Notes under the pieces: model-generated
The model's input: only the letters and a program-made list of their open reading frames with translations
Database searches by the model: none
What the model was told of the DNA's origin: nothing
Shown: in pieces, positions 27,457 to 36,021 of the stretch
How the letters are laid out: each line of letters opens with the position of its first letter
Numbering within the stretch: position 1 is the first letter of the stretch
Position numbers and translations under genes: made by a program
NCBI RefSeq assembly: GCF_024273195.1
Contig: NZ_JAMZCU010000003.1
Span: 394,724 to 458,723 of the forward strand
Origin: Devosia ureilytica
GTDB lineage: Bacteria > Pseudomonadota > Alphaproteobacteria > Rhizobiales > Devosiaceae
Length of the DNA: 64,000 bases
Reading direction: 5' to 3'

Positions 27457-28596
27457 ATGATCGACAACACTTCGCTGCTCATCGGTATTGCTTTTTCAGG
27501 TGCCTCCCTGGTGTTGGCGCTCGTTATCGGCTGGCTCAACTCGCGCGCCGAAACTTACCTCATCCACGGCGCGGCCGGCATTGGCCTGATCGTTGCAGCC
27601 GTCGCCGCCCTCAGCCTGCGCAATGGCACATACTCAGTGCCCTATCAGCTCGTCACCTTCGCCGTCATGCTCGCCGGCTTCGCCTTCGTGCTGTCCGGCT
27701 CGCGTCTGTTCAACAAAAAACAGTCTGGTCCCTCGCTGCTTCTGGCCCTTGCCACGATTGCGGCTACATCTGCCGCGCTCCTGGTCGGACTCACCGGCCT
27801 TGGCACCATGCTGCTCAATGCTTCGGTGGCGCTGTTCCTGCTGCTGTGCGGTCTGGAATTCTGGCGCAGTCGTCGCGAAGGTCGACTGGCCATGATTGCC
27901 AATGCAGCCCTCTATATGCTGGTGTCCGCGTCCTTTATGAGCTGCGCCCTGGTGCTGCTCGTCGATGGAGCCTGGGTTCTTGATGGTCCGCCCAACAATT
28001 TGGCCGAGTATATAAATTCCATTCTGGCGCTGGTGGGCCTGACCGGTATAGGCGCCATCACCCTCACCCTGCACCATGCCCGCGCCGCTCGCCGCCACCA
28101 CCTCGAGGCCAATACCGATGCGCTGACCGGCGTGCTCAATCGCCGCGCCCTGTTCCAGCGTTTCCGGGATGATGACGTGATCACTGGCCTTGCCGTGATC
28201 ATGTTCGATCTCGACCATTTCAAGCAGATCAACGACCGCCACGGGCACGCCCATGGCGACAAGGTCCTGCAGCAATTTGCCGATGTCCTGCGCAGCGGCC
28301 TGCGCCACAGTGACATCATCGCGCGTCTGGGCGGCGAAGAATTCTGCGCCATCCTTCCGGGTCGCGACTGGGAGACGGCCCGTGCCGCAGCCGAGCGCGT
28401 CCGCAAGGCCTTTGCCGAGCTGCAATTGCCCATCGGCGAGGTTGCCGAAATCGCCACGGTCAGCGCCGGCATGGCTACCGGCGGGATCAATGAGCCCTTT
28501 TCGTCAGTGCTCAGTCGCGCCGACGCCGCGCTCTACAAGGCCAAGGAAGCCGGACGGAACCAGGTACACGCCGCCCCGATCCGGCTGGTTGCCTGA
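27457..28596 (+). CDS. Membrane-anchored diguanylate cyclase (GGDEF)
   Basis: The 379-residue protein has about seven N-terminal hydrophobic segments (roughly 5-205) as a sensor, then a GGDEF domain (about 220-370). The active-site motif is GGEEF in RLGGEEFCAIL, and the substrate-binding DALTGVLNRRAL and FDLDHFKQIND segments are intact, so it should make c-di-GMP. An RHSD motif lies five residues before GGEEF, which fits the RxxD inhibitory site for product feedback. The start MIDNTSLLIG at 27457 has only a weak GGTGG ribosome site; the frame runs 21 codons further upstream. Confidence 0.9.
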   Translation: MIDNTSLLIGIAFSGASLVLALVIGWLNSRAETYLIHGAAGIGLIVAAVAALSLRNGTYSVPYQLVTFAVMLAGFAFVLSGSRLFNKKQSGPSLLLALATIAATSAALLVGLTGLGTMLLNASVALFLLLCGLEFWRSRREGRLAMIANAALYMLVSASFMSCALVLLVDGAWVLDGPPNNLAEYINSILALVGLTGIGAITLTLHHARAARRHHLEANTDALTGVLNRRALFQRFRDDDVITGLAVIMFDLDHFKQINDRHGHAHGDKVLQQFADVLRSGLRHSDIIARLGGEEFCAILPGRDWETARAAAERVRKAFAELQLPIGEVAEIATVSAGMATGGINEPFSSVLSRADAALYKAKEAGRNQVHAAPIRLVA

Positions 28597-28602
28597 CCCG
28601 GC

Positions 28603-29055
28603 TCAGGCACTGAGCGCCGCCCGCACCTGGCCGCTGACTTTGCCGAAATCGATTCGCCCCGGATAGTCGGCTTTGAGCTGGCCGATCACCTTGCCCATGT
28701 CCTTGGGGCCTTCCGCGCCGGTCGCAGCAATCGCTGCCGTAATGGCGGCCGTCACCTCATCCTCGCTCAGCCCCTTGGGCAGGAACTCATTGAGAATATC
28801 GATCTCTTCCTTTTCCACCGTGGCGAGGTCGGCGCGCCCGGCCTGTGCATAAATGGCAAAGCTCTCCTCGCGCTGCTTCACCATCTTCTGGATGATCGAC
28901 AAAATTTCGTCATTGGTGGCTAGCCCCTTGCCGTCCCCACGATTGGCAATATCGCGATCCTTGATGGCGGCATTGATCGACCGCAGGGTGGCCGTGCGGC
29001 GCTGATCCCGGGCCTTGAGCGCCTGCTTGAGCCCTTCGCTGATGTCGTCGCGCAT
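28603..29055 (-). CDS. GatB/YqeY domain protein
   Basis: The 150-residue protein matches the YqeY family, an all-helical domain related to the tail of GatB. Typical parts are MRDDISEGLKQALKARD, KMVKQREESFAIY and the LPKGLSEDEV hinge. I place the start at 29055 after GGAGCCGG; the frame upstream adds 17 unconserved residues. Its role is unknown, perhaps tRNA-linked. In related genomes it sits between carA and dnaG; here it is next to carA (divergent), but 4.8 kb of other genes separate it from dnaG. Confidence 0.9.
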   Translation of the reverse strand: MRDDISEGLKQALKARDQRRTATLRSINAAIKDRDIANRGDGKGLATNDEILSIIQKMVKQREESFAIYAQAGRADLATVEKEEIDILNEFLPKGLSEDEVTAAITAAIAATGAEGPKDMGKVIGQLKADYPGRIDFGKVSGQVRAALSA

Positions 29056-29246
29056 GTCCGTTCCGGCTCCTTGTTCCGCAAATTCTTGCCCCCATATAGG
29101 CAACAAACGCGCCTTGCGCCACTTGCGCTAGCCGCCTTGGCCTTCTATGAGGACCCCTCAACCGACATCATCATCGCGCGCTTGGGCAGGCCCTCCGCCA
29201 CCGCTCTCACTGCGCGCGCCTCAACATCTGAGCTTGGAGACCCAAA

Positions 29247-30458
29247 GTGACCGGCTGGCAGCAAACTCCCGCGACCGCAGTTCTGATCCTGGCAGATGGC
29301 ACCCGCCTTGAAGGCTTCGGTCTCGGCGCAATCGGCCACGCCGCCGGCGAGGTTTGCTTTAACACCGCCATGACCGGCTATCAGGAAGTGCTGACTGACC
29401 CGTCCTACGCAGGACAGATCATCACCTTCACTTTCCCGCACATCGGCAATGTCGGCACCAATGATGAAGACATCGAGACGGTGAATATGGCGGCCCTGTC
29501 GGGCGTGCGTGGCGTCGTGCTCAAGGCCGACATCACCAATCCGTCCAACTACCGCGCCGCCGAAAAGCTCGATGCCTGGCTCAAGAAGCGCAATATCGTG
29601 GGCATCGCCGGCATTGACACCCGCGCCCTCACCGCCCGCATCCGCGAAAACGGCATGCCCAATGGCGTCATTGCCCATGAGCCGACCGGCGTCTTCGACG
29701 AAGGCTCGATCATGGCCGAACTGAACGCCTTCCCCGGCCTTGAGGGCCTCGACCTCGCCAAGGAAGTCACCACCGCCCAGACCTATCACTGGGATCAGAC
29801 CGGCTGGCAGTGGGATAAGGGCTATGGCAAGCTCGAAAACCCGGACTTCCACGTCGTCGCCATCGATTTCGGCGCCAAGCGCAACATCCTGCGTTGCCTC
29901 GCCGATCAGGGTGCCAAGGTCACCGTTGTTCCGGCCACTGCATCGGCTGCCGATGTGCTGGCCCACAATCCCGATGCCATCTTCCTGTCCAACGGCCCCG
30001 GCGATCCGGCCGCGACCGGCAAATATGCCGTGCCCACCATCCAGAAACTGATGGAAACCGGCAAGCCTATGTTCGGCATTTGCCTTGGGCACCAATTGAT
30101 GGGTCTGGCGCTCGGCGGCACTACCTCCAAGATGCACCAGGGCCATCACGGCGCCAATCATCCGGTCAAGGATCTGACGACCGGCAAGGTCGAGATCACC
30201 TCGATGAACCACGGTTTTGCCGTGGACGCCGAGAGTCTGCCCGCTGGCGTCACCCAGACCCATATCTCGCTCTTTGACGGCTCCAATGCCGGCCTTGCCG
30301 TGGACGGCAAGCCGATCTTTTCGGTGCAGTACCACCCCGAAGCCAGCCCCGGCCCCAAGGACAGCCACTATCTGTTCACGCGCTTTCTCAACCAGGTGCG
30401 CAAGCAGAAAGGCCTGGCCGAAAAGCCCGAATATGTGGCCCCCGGCGCAGCCGCCTGA
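29247..30458 (+). CDS. carA: Carbamoyl-phosphate synthase small subunit CarA
   Basis: The 403-residue glutaminase subunit feeds ammonia to CarB for arginine and pyrimidine synthesis. It starts with GTG after TTGGAG. The C-terminal class I glutamine amidotransferase domain (about 205-395) has the nucleophile Cys in FGICLGHQLMG and the His/Glu pair in SVQYHPEASPGP. It is divergent from yqeY. The large subunit gene carB lies 27 kb away in the same orientation. Confidence 0.97.
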   Translation: MTGWQQTPATAVLILADGTRLEGFGLGAIGHAAGEVCFNTAMTGYQEVLTDPSYAGQIITFTFPHIGNVGTNDEDIETVNMAALSGVRGVVLKADITNPSNYRAAEKLDAWLKKRNIVGIAGIDTRALTARIRENGMPNGVIAHEPTGVFDEGSIMAELNAFPGLEGLDLAKEVTTAQTYHWDQTGWQWDKGYGKLENPDFHVVAIDFGAKRNILRCLADQGAKVTVVPATASAADVLAHNPDAIFLSNGPGDPAATGKYAVPTIQKLMETGKPMFGICLGHQLMGLALGGTTSKMHQGHHGANHPVKDLTTGKVEITSMNHGFAVDAESLPAGVTQTHISLFDGSNAGLAVDGKPIFSVQYHPEASPGPKDSHYLFTRFLNQVRKQKGLAEKPEYVAPGAAA

Positions 30459-30500
30459 TTTCGGCTGAACCTTTAAACCGACCGTTTATTGATAGCTTCA

Positions 30501-30531
30501 CGGGCGGCGCGATCATCGCGCTGCCCGTTTT
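30501..30531 (+). terminator. Rho-independent terminator of carA
   Basis: A 12-bp stem (30501-30512 with 30516-30527, one G-U pair) around a three-base loop is followed by four T. It lies between the convergent carA and glycosyltransferase genes and ends near the stop of the latter. Confidence 0.8.
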
Positions 30532-30549
30532 GCCACCCCGACGGCCCAC

Positions 30550-32013
30550 TCAAATCCGTTCTGTAACTACCGTCACACTGGGCAGCGCCGCGACTTCGAA
30601 GCCCCTGTCCCGCGCCATGAGCGCAAAGCCACCCGCGCCACGGTGATATTTGTACGGCGTCTCGGCAAAGCGCACACCCGCCGCTACAACCTGTTCCCGC
30701 ACCAGCAGCAGGTCCGTGCCGACCACGGTCATCGGCGTGACATTGAGATAGCGGAAATCCAGTAGCGGCAGTGCGTTCCGGCTCGCTTGCAGCGCCACGG
30801 CATGCTCCCGCGCGCCCGCACGATAGAGCGCCTTGAAGATATCGGCATTGTAGAGCAACGTCGCGTCATTACGATCCGCGCCATCCACTCCGACGACATC
30901 CACCGTCACCACATCCCGGCCGCAGCCGACCATGGCCTCCAGCACGCCCGGCGGAATGGACGTGAGCCGCCCATCGACCAGCACGCAATGCCCCTTCCCT
31001 TGGCTGGCAGCCAGCATGGCATTGTGCCTTGCCGCAGGCTCGCCTGGCGCCTCGCCGCCATAGGTCGCAATGGTCAACTTATCCGCGGGATAGGAGAGCC
31101 TATCCAGCACAGGCATCACGGCTTGGCCGTGGGTCAGGTCGACCGCCAGGTGCAAATTCGGCAATTCTGCGGGCACCGCGATGCGCTGATCGGCATAGCT
31201 CCGGCTTGGCGCTGGAAAGACCGTCCCCGAAAGCGCGGGATTGCGCCGTGCGCGCCACCACCACTGTAGCTTGTTGGGCAGCTTCCAGAACTGCGGCCCC
31301 TTGTAGAACACCGGCATGAACCAGCTGTTGCGCCACAAATGTGACACTAGCGCCGGTTCGCCCCGGCCAATCACGCGGCATTCTGCGGCCACGGCGTCGG
31401 CATAGGCCTCTGAAGTCGGGCAATGCCTGCCCCAGCCCGACAATGGGCTCCACAGGTTCGGCAGTAACGCATCGGGCCGTTCGGTCTTGGGCGCACACAT
31501 GGCCACGCCATGGACGAAGCGCGGCCCCGTCGCATCCACCACATCCGAACTCGCCGAGCACCGCGCCATGGCGTCAAGACATCTCTGCCAGAAGGGATGC
31601 CCCGGTTCGGACCCCATGAAGGCATTGCACAGAACGAACGGCATGCCCCGATAGCGCCCGTCATTCTCCTCAACATGGATTTCCGGCTCTGCCCCAACAA
31701 AGCAGGCGCTTTCCTTGCATAGCCGGTCGATCCGCCCCTTGGGCACCACGTCGAGATCGGCATAAACGCCACCGAACTTGTGGAGCACGAAAAAGCGAAA
31801 CGCATCCGCACGAAAAATGCCCGAGGGATAGCCGTCGAAAGTCGCCAGATGCGCAGGATAGTGGTCCGCCACCAGTGCCCGGATATCGGCATCGTCCCAG
31901 AGCCGCATTTCCCAATCAGGATGTGTCCGCGCCCAGTCATCCCAGATTTTCTGGGCAAACCTGGTCAGCGTCTTGGTCTTCCAGGTGAAATGCAGGATCT
32001 TCGGAATGGTCAT
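30550..32013 (-). CDS. Two-domain glycosyltransferase with DXD sugar-binding domain
   Basis: The 487-residue protein begins with a glycosyltransferase of the DXD sugar-binding type (about residues 1-235), seen in IPKILHFTWKTK and FRFFVLHKFGGVYADLDV, where DLD is the nucleotide-sugar/metal motif. The second half (about 285-485) looks like another GT-A-like domain (MLAASQGKGHCVLVDGRL and a final GAGGFALMARDRG); I am less sure of this one. Such enzymes build surface polysaccharides or glycolipids. No other polysaccharide gene is adjacent, and acceptor and donor are unknown. Confidence 0.8.
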   Translation of the reverse strand: MTIPKILHFTWKTKTLTRFAQKIWDDWARTHPDWEMRLWDDADIRALVADHYPAHLATFDGYPSGIFRADAFRFFVLHKFGGVYADLDVVPKGRIDRLCKESACFVGAEPEIHVEENDGRYRGMPFVLCNAFMGSEPGHPFWQRCLDAMARCSASSDVVDATGPRFVHGVAMCAPKTERPDALLPNLWSPLSGWGRHCPTSEAYADAVAAECRVIGRGEPALVSHLWRNSWFMPVFYKGPQFWKLPNKLQWWWRARRNPALSGTVFPAPSRSYADQRIAVPAELPNLHLAVDLTHGQAVMPVLDRLSYPADKLTIATYGGEAPGEPAARHNAMLAASQGKGHCVLVDGRLTSIPPGVLEAMVGCGRDVVTVDVVGVDGADRNDATLLYNADIFKALYRAGAREHAVALQASRNALPLLDFRYLNVTPMTVVGTDLLLVREQVVAAGVRFAETPYKYHRGAGGFALMARDRGFEVAALPSVTVVTERI

Positions 32014-32077
32014 GAAAAGGGCCGCCCTGTTTGCCAGGGCAGCCCTACATCATGTCCGGGTTGTGGTCACTTACCCG

Positions 32078-33004
32078 CTAGATATTTCCCGAAAAAGTAT
32101 CGCAATCGCCAGGATTGCCGGAGGTGAAACCGCGCTCGAACCATGCCTTGCGCTGCGCCGATGTGCCATGGTTGAAGGTCTTGGGCACGGCAAAGCCCTG
32201 CATGCGCTTTTGCAGCGTGTCGTCGCCGATCTGGTTGGCCGCGTTCAGCGCTTCCTCGACATCGCCACTGTCGAGCAGGTTCTGCTGCCCCGCATAGTTG
32301 GCCCAGACCCCGGCATAGCAATCGGCCTGCAATTCGACCCGCACCGAATAAGCATTGGCCTCTTCCTGGCTCATCGACTGACGGCGCTGGTTGAAGTCGG
32401 GGAGCACGCCAGTCAGGTTCTGGATGTGATGACCCACCTCATGCGCCAACACATAGGCCTGCGCGAAGTCGCCCGGCGCCCCGAATTGACGATGCAGCTG
32501 GTCGTAGAAGCTGAGGTCTATGTAAACCTTGCTGTCCCCCGGGCAGTAGAACGGCCCGGTTGCGGCATCCGCAACGCCACAGCCCGAATTCACCTGACCC
32601 GAAAACAGCACCACGACAGGCTCGGGATAATCCTCGCCAATAGCAGCGAACTGCTCGTTCCACAGGTCTTCGGTTTCCTTGATCACGACGCCGACAAAAT
32701 CGGCCAGCTCATCCTCGCCCTCGGCAGGCAGCTGGGTCGACGTCGCGCTCGAGCTGGGTCCCACGCTCGACCCGCCGGTCAGCATATCGAGCGGGTTCTG
32801 CCCTGTCGCGAACCAGATGATGCCCAGCACCACCACTATCCCGATCAGGCTCGAAATGCCGCCGCGCGAACCGCGACCGCCGGTCGGAATGCGAAATCCG
32901 CCGCGATTGCCGCCGAGGCCGCCCAGACCACCAAGGCCGCCACCGCCCCGCTGTCCGCGCCGATCCTCAATATTGGAGCTGCGCTCCCGACCCTGCCACT
33001 TCAT
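32078..33004 (-). CDS. Neutral zinc metallopeptidase (YpfJ-like, PF04228)
   Basis: The 308-residue protein has a Gly/Arg-rich N-terminus (about 1-45), one membrane helix (about 50-70, SSLIGIVVVLGIIWFAT) and an extracytoplasmic zinc peptidase domain with the HEVGHH motif in VLAHEVGHHIQNLTG. Conserved RVELQADCYAGVWA follows. These single-pass peptidases are of unknown substrate. The gene stands alone; a C-rich intergenic repeat lies upstream. Confidence 0.9.
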   Translation of the reverse strand: MKWQGRERSSNIEDRRGQRGGGGLGGLGGLGGNRGGFRIPTGGRGSRGGISSLIGIVVVLGIIWFATGQNPLDMLTGGSSVGPSSSATSTQLPAEGEDELADFVGVVIKETEDLWNEQFAAIGEDYPEPVVVLFSGQVNSGCGVADAATGPFYCPGDSKVYIDLSFYDQLHRQFGAPGDFAQAYVLAHEVGHHIQNLTGVLPDFNQRRQSMSQEEANAYSVRVELQADCYAGVWANYAGQQNLLDSGDVEEALNAANQIGDDTLQKRMQGFAVPKTFNHGTSAQRKAWFERGFTSGNPGDCDTFSGNI

Positions 33005-33076
33005 CGCCGCCGCCTTTCAGATTCACGTTGGACGCTAGCAGTAAGTGCAGCGCGGGGGAACTCGTTCCATGGCAAG

Positions 33077-33130
33077 GCGCCCCCATCCTCTATCCCTTCC
33101 CACGAGGGGAGAGATCGAGGGTCGGGCGCG
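33077..33130. repeat. Intergenic palindromic element, copy 3 (weak)
   Basis: The stretch has the family style: C-rich entry, CTTCCC-ACG-AGGGGAG hairpin core and a G-rich exit ending GGGCGCG. It is less clear than the other copies. Confidence 0.4.
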
Positions 33131-33149
33131 TCAGGAACGCAGCCTCCTG

Positions 33150-34622
33150 TTATTGAGCAACCTTCGCCACTGTCGCCCGCGCGCCTTCGTCAAACAGGCT
33201 CTCCAGATGGCCTACCACTGCTGTGCGGAAAACCGAATTGTCCGCCAGATCCGAGCCAAACACCTCGCTCAGCCCCACCAGTCCCTCGAACAGTGCTTCC
33301 GCGTCATCCCCGGCATCGGCGGCAATGGCCATCATCTTGAGTGCATGGGGATCGCGCACGTCGATTTCGCTGCCATCCTCGGCCACGCCGGTCACATAGC
33401 GCATCCAGGCCGCGACCCCGAGCGCCAGCCGCTCGATCCCCTGCCCCGCCTTGAGCCGGTCGCGGATCGTCCCCAGCAGGCGCTGCGGCAACTTCTGGCT
33501 GCCGTCCATCGCAATCTGCCATGTGCGATGCTTCAGCGCCGGATTGCGGAACCGCTCCAGCAATTGATCCCGATAGGCCCCAAGGTCCACCCCCGGCATG
33601 TCGAGCGTCGGCATGGCCTCCTCGGTCATCAGCCCGTGGATCAACTTTACATAGGCCGCGTCGCCCATCACTTCGGCGATATATTCATAACCACCCAGAT
33701 AGCCAGTATAGGCCATGGTCGAATGCGAGCCATTGAGCATGCGAAGCTTCATATGCTCGAACGGTTCCACATCTTTGACCAATTGGGCACCAACCGTCTC
33801 GAAGGCCGGACGCCCCGATGGGAAATGATCCTCAATGACCCATTGAGTGAACGGCTCGGTCATGATCGGCCAAGCGTCTTCTGCCCCGATCAGCCCGGTC
33901 ACTTCCGTCCTGTCGGCATCGGTTGTCGAGGGCACGATGCGATCCACCATGGTCGAGGGAAACGCCACCGTTTCCACCCACTCGCCCAACGCGGCATCCC
34001 GCAGCGCCGCAAACTTGGTGACGATCCGCTTGGCGGTCTCGCCATTGTTGGGCAGGTTGTCGCAGCTCATCACCGTGAACGGGGCCACGCCTGCCGCCAT
34101 GCGCCGCGCCAGCGCCTCCACCAGCATGCCCGGCGCCGATTTCGGTGTACCCGGATTGGCCAGGTCATGCACAATATCGGCGTGCCGCTGATCCAGTTCC
34201 CCCGTTGCCGGGTCGTGGCAATAGCCCTTTTCGGTCACTGTCAGCGAGACAATGCGAATGGCCGGATCAGCCATCAGTGTCAGCAGGGCCTCGCGCTGCG
34301 TGTTTGCGTCCATTACCGACAGGATCGAGCCGATCACCCGTGGGTGCGTACCACCCGCATCGCGCACGGCAATCGTGTAAAGCCCGTCCTGCGGCTCCAG
34401 TGCCGCTTTTGTGTCGGGCCGCCTGAGACTTGCCCCCACAATCCCCCAGCTCGGATCACTGCCCAGGAGGTCATCGACATAAACCGCCATATGTGCCCGG
34501 TGGAACGCCCCGATCCCCAGATGCACGATCCCCGGCGTCACCTTGGCCCGGTCATAGGCAGGAACGGCGATACCGCTGGTAAGATTGGCAAGGGTGCTCT
34601 GGCTGAGGCGCGGACTGGTCAC
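33150..34622 (-). CDS. Mannitol dehydrogenase family oxidoreductase, probable fructuronate reductase
   Basis: I choose the GTG at 34622, with CGGGAG six bases upstream; this gives 490 residues, the usual length for the family, and removes 68 upstream residues that are unconserved and run into the divergent kinase gene. The N-terminal NAD-binding domain contains IVHLGIGAFHRAH and the C-terminal domain the catalytic lysine region (about 325-345, MKLRMLNGSHSTMAY). UxuB reduces fructuronate to mannonate; mannitol or arabinitol dehydrogenases are alternatives. Pairing with a divergent KDG kinase supports hexuronate breakdown. UxuA and UxuC are not in the window. Confidence 0.82.
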   Translation of the reverse strand: MTSPRLSQSTLANLTSGIAVPAYDRAKVTPGIVHLGIGAFHRAHMAVYVDDLLGSDPSWGIVGASLRRPDTKAALEPQDGLYTIAVRDAGGTHPRVIGSILSVMDANTQREALLTLMADPAIRIVSLTVTEKGYCHDPATGELDQRHADIVHDLANPGTPKSAPGMLVEALARRMAAGVAPFTVMSCDNLPNNGETAKRIVTKFAALRDAALGEWVETVAFPSTMVDRIVPSTTDADRTEVTGLIGAEDAWPIMTEPFTQWVIEDHFPSGRPAFETVGAQLVKDVEPFEHMKLRMLNGSHSTMAYTGYLGGYEYIAEVMGDAAYVKLIHGLMTEEAMPTLDMPGVDLGAYRDQLLERFRNPALKHRTWQIAMDGSQKLPQRLLGTIRDRLKAGQGIERLALGVAAWMRYVTGVAEDGSEIDVRDPHALKMMAIAADAGDDAEALFEGLVGLSEVFGSDLADNSVFRTAVVGHLESLFDEGARATVAKVAQ

Positions 34623-34761
34623 GATGGTCTCCCGGATCGGCGCGCCCAAGTCATCTTGTATGGAAGTTTCGCGCGCGGTAGGAGCCTGTTTAATGTGAGG
34701 CCCTTGCCGGGGCAAGCCCGCACCGGCATAACCCGCATGGCATATTGGGAGGAAATCACTC

Positions 34762-35673
34762 GTGACCAGACGCATCGTCTCAATCGGGGAATGCATGATC
34801 GAGATGAGCGGCGGCGAAGATCGCACCTACCGCCTCGGCTATGCCGGCGACACGCTCAACTCCGCCTGGTATTTGCGGGCCCTGCTCGGCAAGGACTGGT
34901 CTGTCGATTATGTCACGGCGCTGGGCGAAGACCGCTACTCCAATGACATTCGTGCCTTTCTCGACGACAACAATATCGGCACCGGTCACATTCAGACCAT
35001 CCCCGATCGTCGCCCCGGCCTCTACATGATCCATCAGGAAAAGGGCGACCGGCATTTCACTTATTGGCGCGACACCTCGGCTGCCAAGCTGTTGGCCGAT
35101 GACAAGACTGCCCTCGCCAAGGCCGTTGAAGGCGCCGAACTGGTCTATTTCTCCGGCATTACTCTCGCGATCCTGGCTCCGCGCGCCCGCGGCCGCCTGC
35201 TCGGCGCCATCGTCAAGGCGCGCGACAATGGCGCAAAGATTGCCTTCGACACCAATCTCCGACCCGCCCTCTGGTCCTCACCCCGCGTCATGGCCGGTGT
35301 GCTCACCGCCGCTGCCAGCCTCTGCGATATCGTGCTGCCCACCCACACCGACGAGGCCCCGCTCTTTGGCGACAAGACGGTAGACGATACCGCCGACCGC
35401 TATCTTGAACTCGGCGTCGAGGAGGTGGTGGTCAAGGACGGCAGCAAGGAAGCCCTGATCGCCACAGCCACCGAGCGCGTCCGCATCGCCCCGCCCGCCG
35501 GCGCCAAGGTCGTAGACGCCACCGGCGCAGGCGACAGCTTTAACGGCGCCTATCTCTCCGCCCGCCTCAACGGCAAATCCCTCCGCGATGCCGCCGAAGC
35601 CGCTCACCGCACCGCCGGCATCGTCATCGGCCACAAGGGCGCCCTGGTGGATCCAAAATTGGTTCAGGCCTGA
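34762..35673 (+). CDS. PfkB-family sugar kinase, probable 2-keto-3-deoxygluconate kinase
   Basis: The 303-residue protein is a ribokinase-fold kinase. It opens with GTG after GGGAGG. Typical segments are IVSIGECMIEM, GYAGDTLNSAWYLRALLG, and the anion-hole/catalytic VVDATGAGDSFNGAYL with the base Asp. The opening and the GDTLN region resemble KdgK, which makes 2-keto-3-deoxy-6-phosphogluconate for the Entner-Doudoroff aldolase. The gene is divergent from the fructuronate reductase gene, and the two share a 139-base promoter region. The substrate is inferred. Confidence 0.85.
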   Translation: MTRRIVSIGECMIEMSGGEDRTYRLGYAGDTLNSAWYLRALLGKDWSVDYVTALGEDRYSNDIRAFLDDNNIGTGHIQTIPDRRPGLYMIHQEKGDRHFTYWRDTSAAKLLADDKTALAKAVEGAELVYFSGITLAILAPRARGRLLGAIVKARDNGAKIAFDTNLRPALWSSPRVMAGVLTAAASLCDIVLPTHTDEAPLFGDKTVDDTADRYLELGVEEVVVKDGSKEALIATATERVRIAPPAGAKVVDATGAGDSFNGAYLSARLNGKSLRDAAEAAHRTAGIVIGHKGALVDPKLVQA

Positions 35674-35679
35674 AGCGAC

Positions 35680-35796
35680 CACCCCCTCCCAACCTCCCCC
35701 TGAAGAAGGGGGAGGAGCAGATCGTGCAGGCTCCAGCGCTTGTGACAAACTCGATCCATCCCTCCCCCTTCTTCAGGGGGAGGTTAGGTGGGGGTG
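35680..35796. repeat. Intergenic inverted-repeat element, copy 4 (best preserved, MITE-like)
   Basis: Two 36-base arms (35680-35715 and 35761-35796) are reverse complements at 34 of 36 positions, with 45 bases between. Each arm also folds on itself (CCTCCCCCT / AGGGGGAGG). There is no open reading frame inside. It lies between the kinase gene and the Pho box of cpdB. Confidence 0.85.
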
Positions 35797-35827
35797 CGCC
35801 CCGTCCGGCGCGCATAACAGCGCATCA

Positions 35828-35848
35828 CCGTCATCAAACTGTCATAAA
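35828..35848 (+). promoter_or_regulatory. Pho box upstream of cpdB
   Basis: CCGTCAT CAAA CTGTCAT AAA: two heptamers on an 11-base period, close to the PhoB consensus CTGTCAT-N4-CTGTCAT. It lies 174 bases before the start codon of the cyclic nucleotide phosphodiesterase gene. Confidence 0.8.
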
Positions 35849-36021
35849 TTGACCAGTCGGTAAAAACTTCATAGCGTCACCACCCAGCCGTCATGCCAGC
35901 GTCACCTCCGGGGGGCATGAGCGGCAATGCTCCCCGTGGACGGGGAAGCGCCAAGAACCGGCCGAAAGCCGGCAGCCGGGAGCACGCCCCCGGCCAAGCG
36001 GCACTTCATTTGGAGACGATC

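Larger units (their letters stand above)
35674..36021. other. 348-base gene-free stretch: inverted-repeat element, then cpdB promoter
   Basis: The left third is the repeat element at 35680-35796, the middle is the Pho box region (35828-35848), and the rest is the cpdB leader, which contains a G/C-rich segment (35908-36000) with short inverted repeats such as CCGGC/GCCGG. No gene is seen. Confidence 0.7.
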
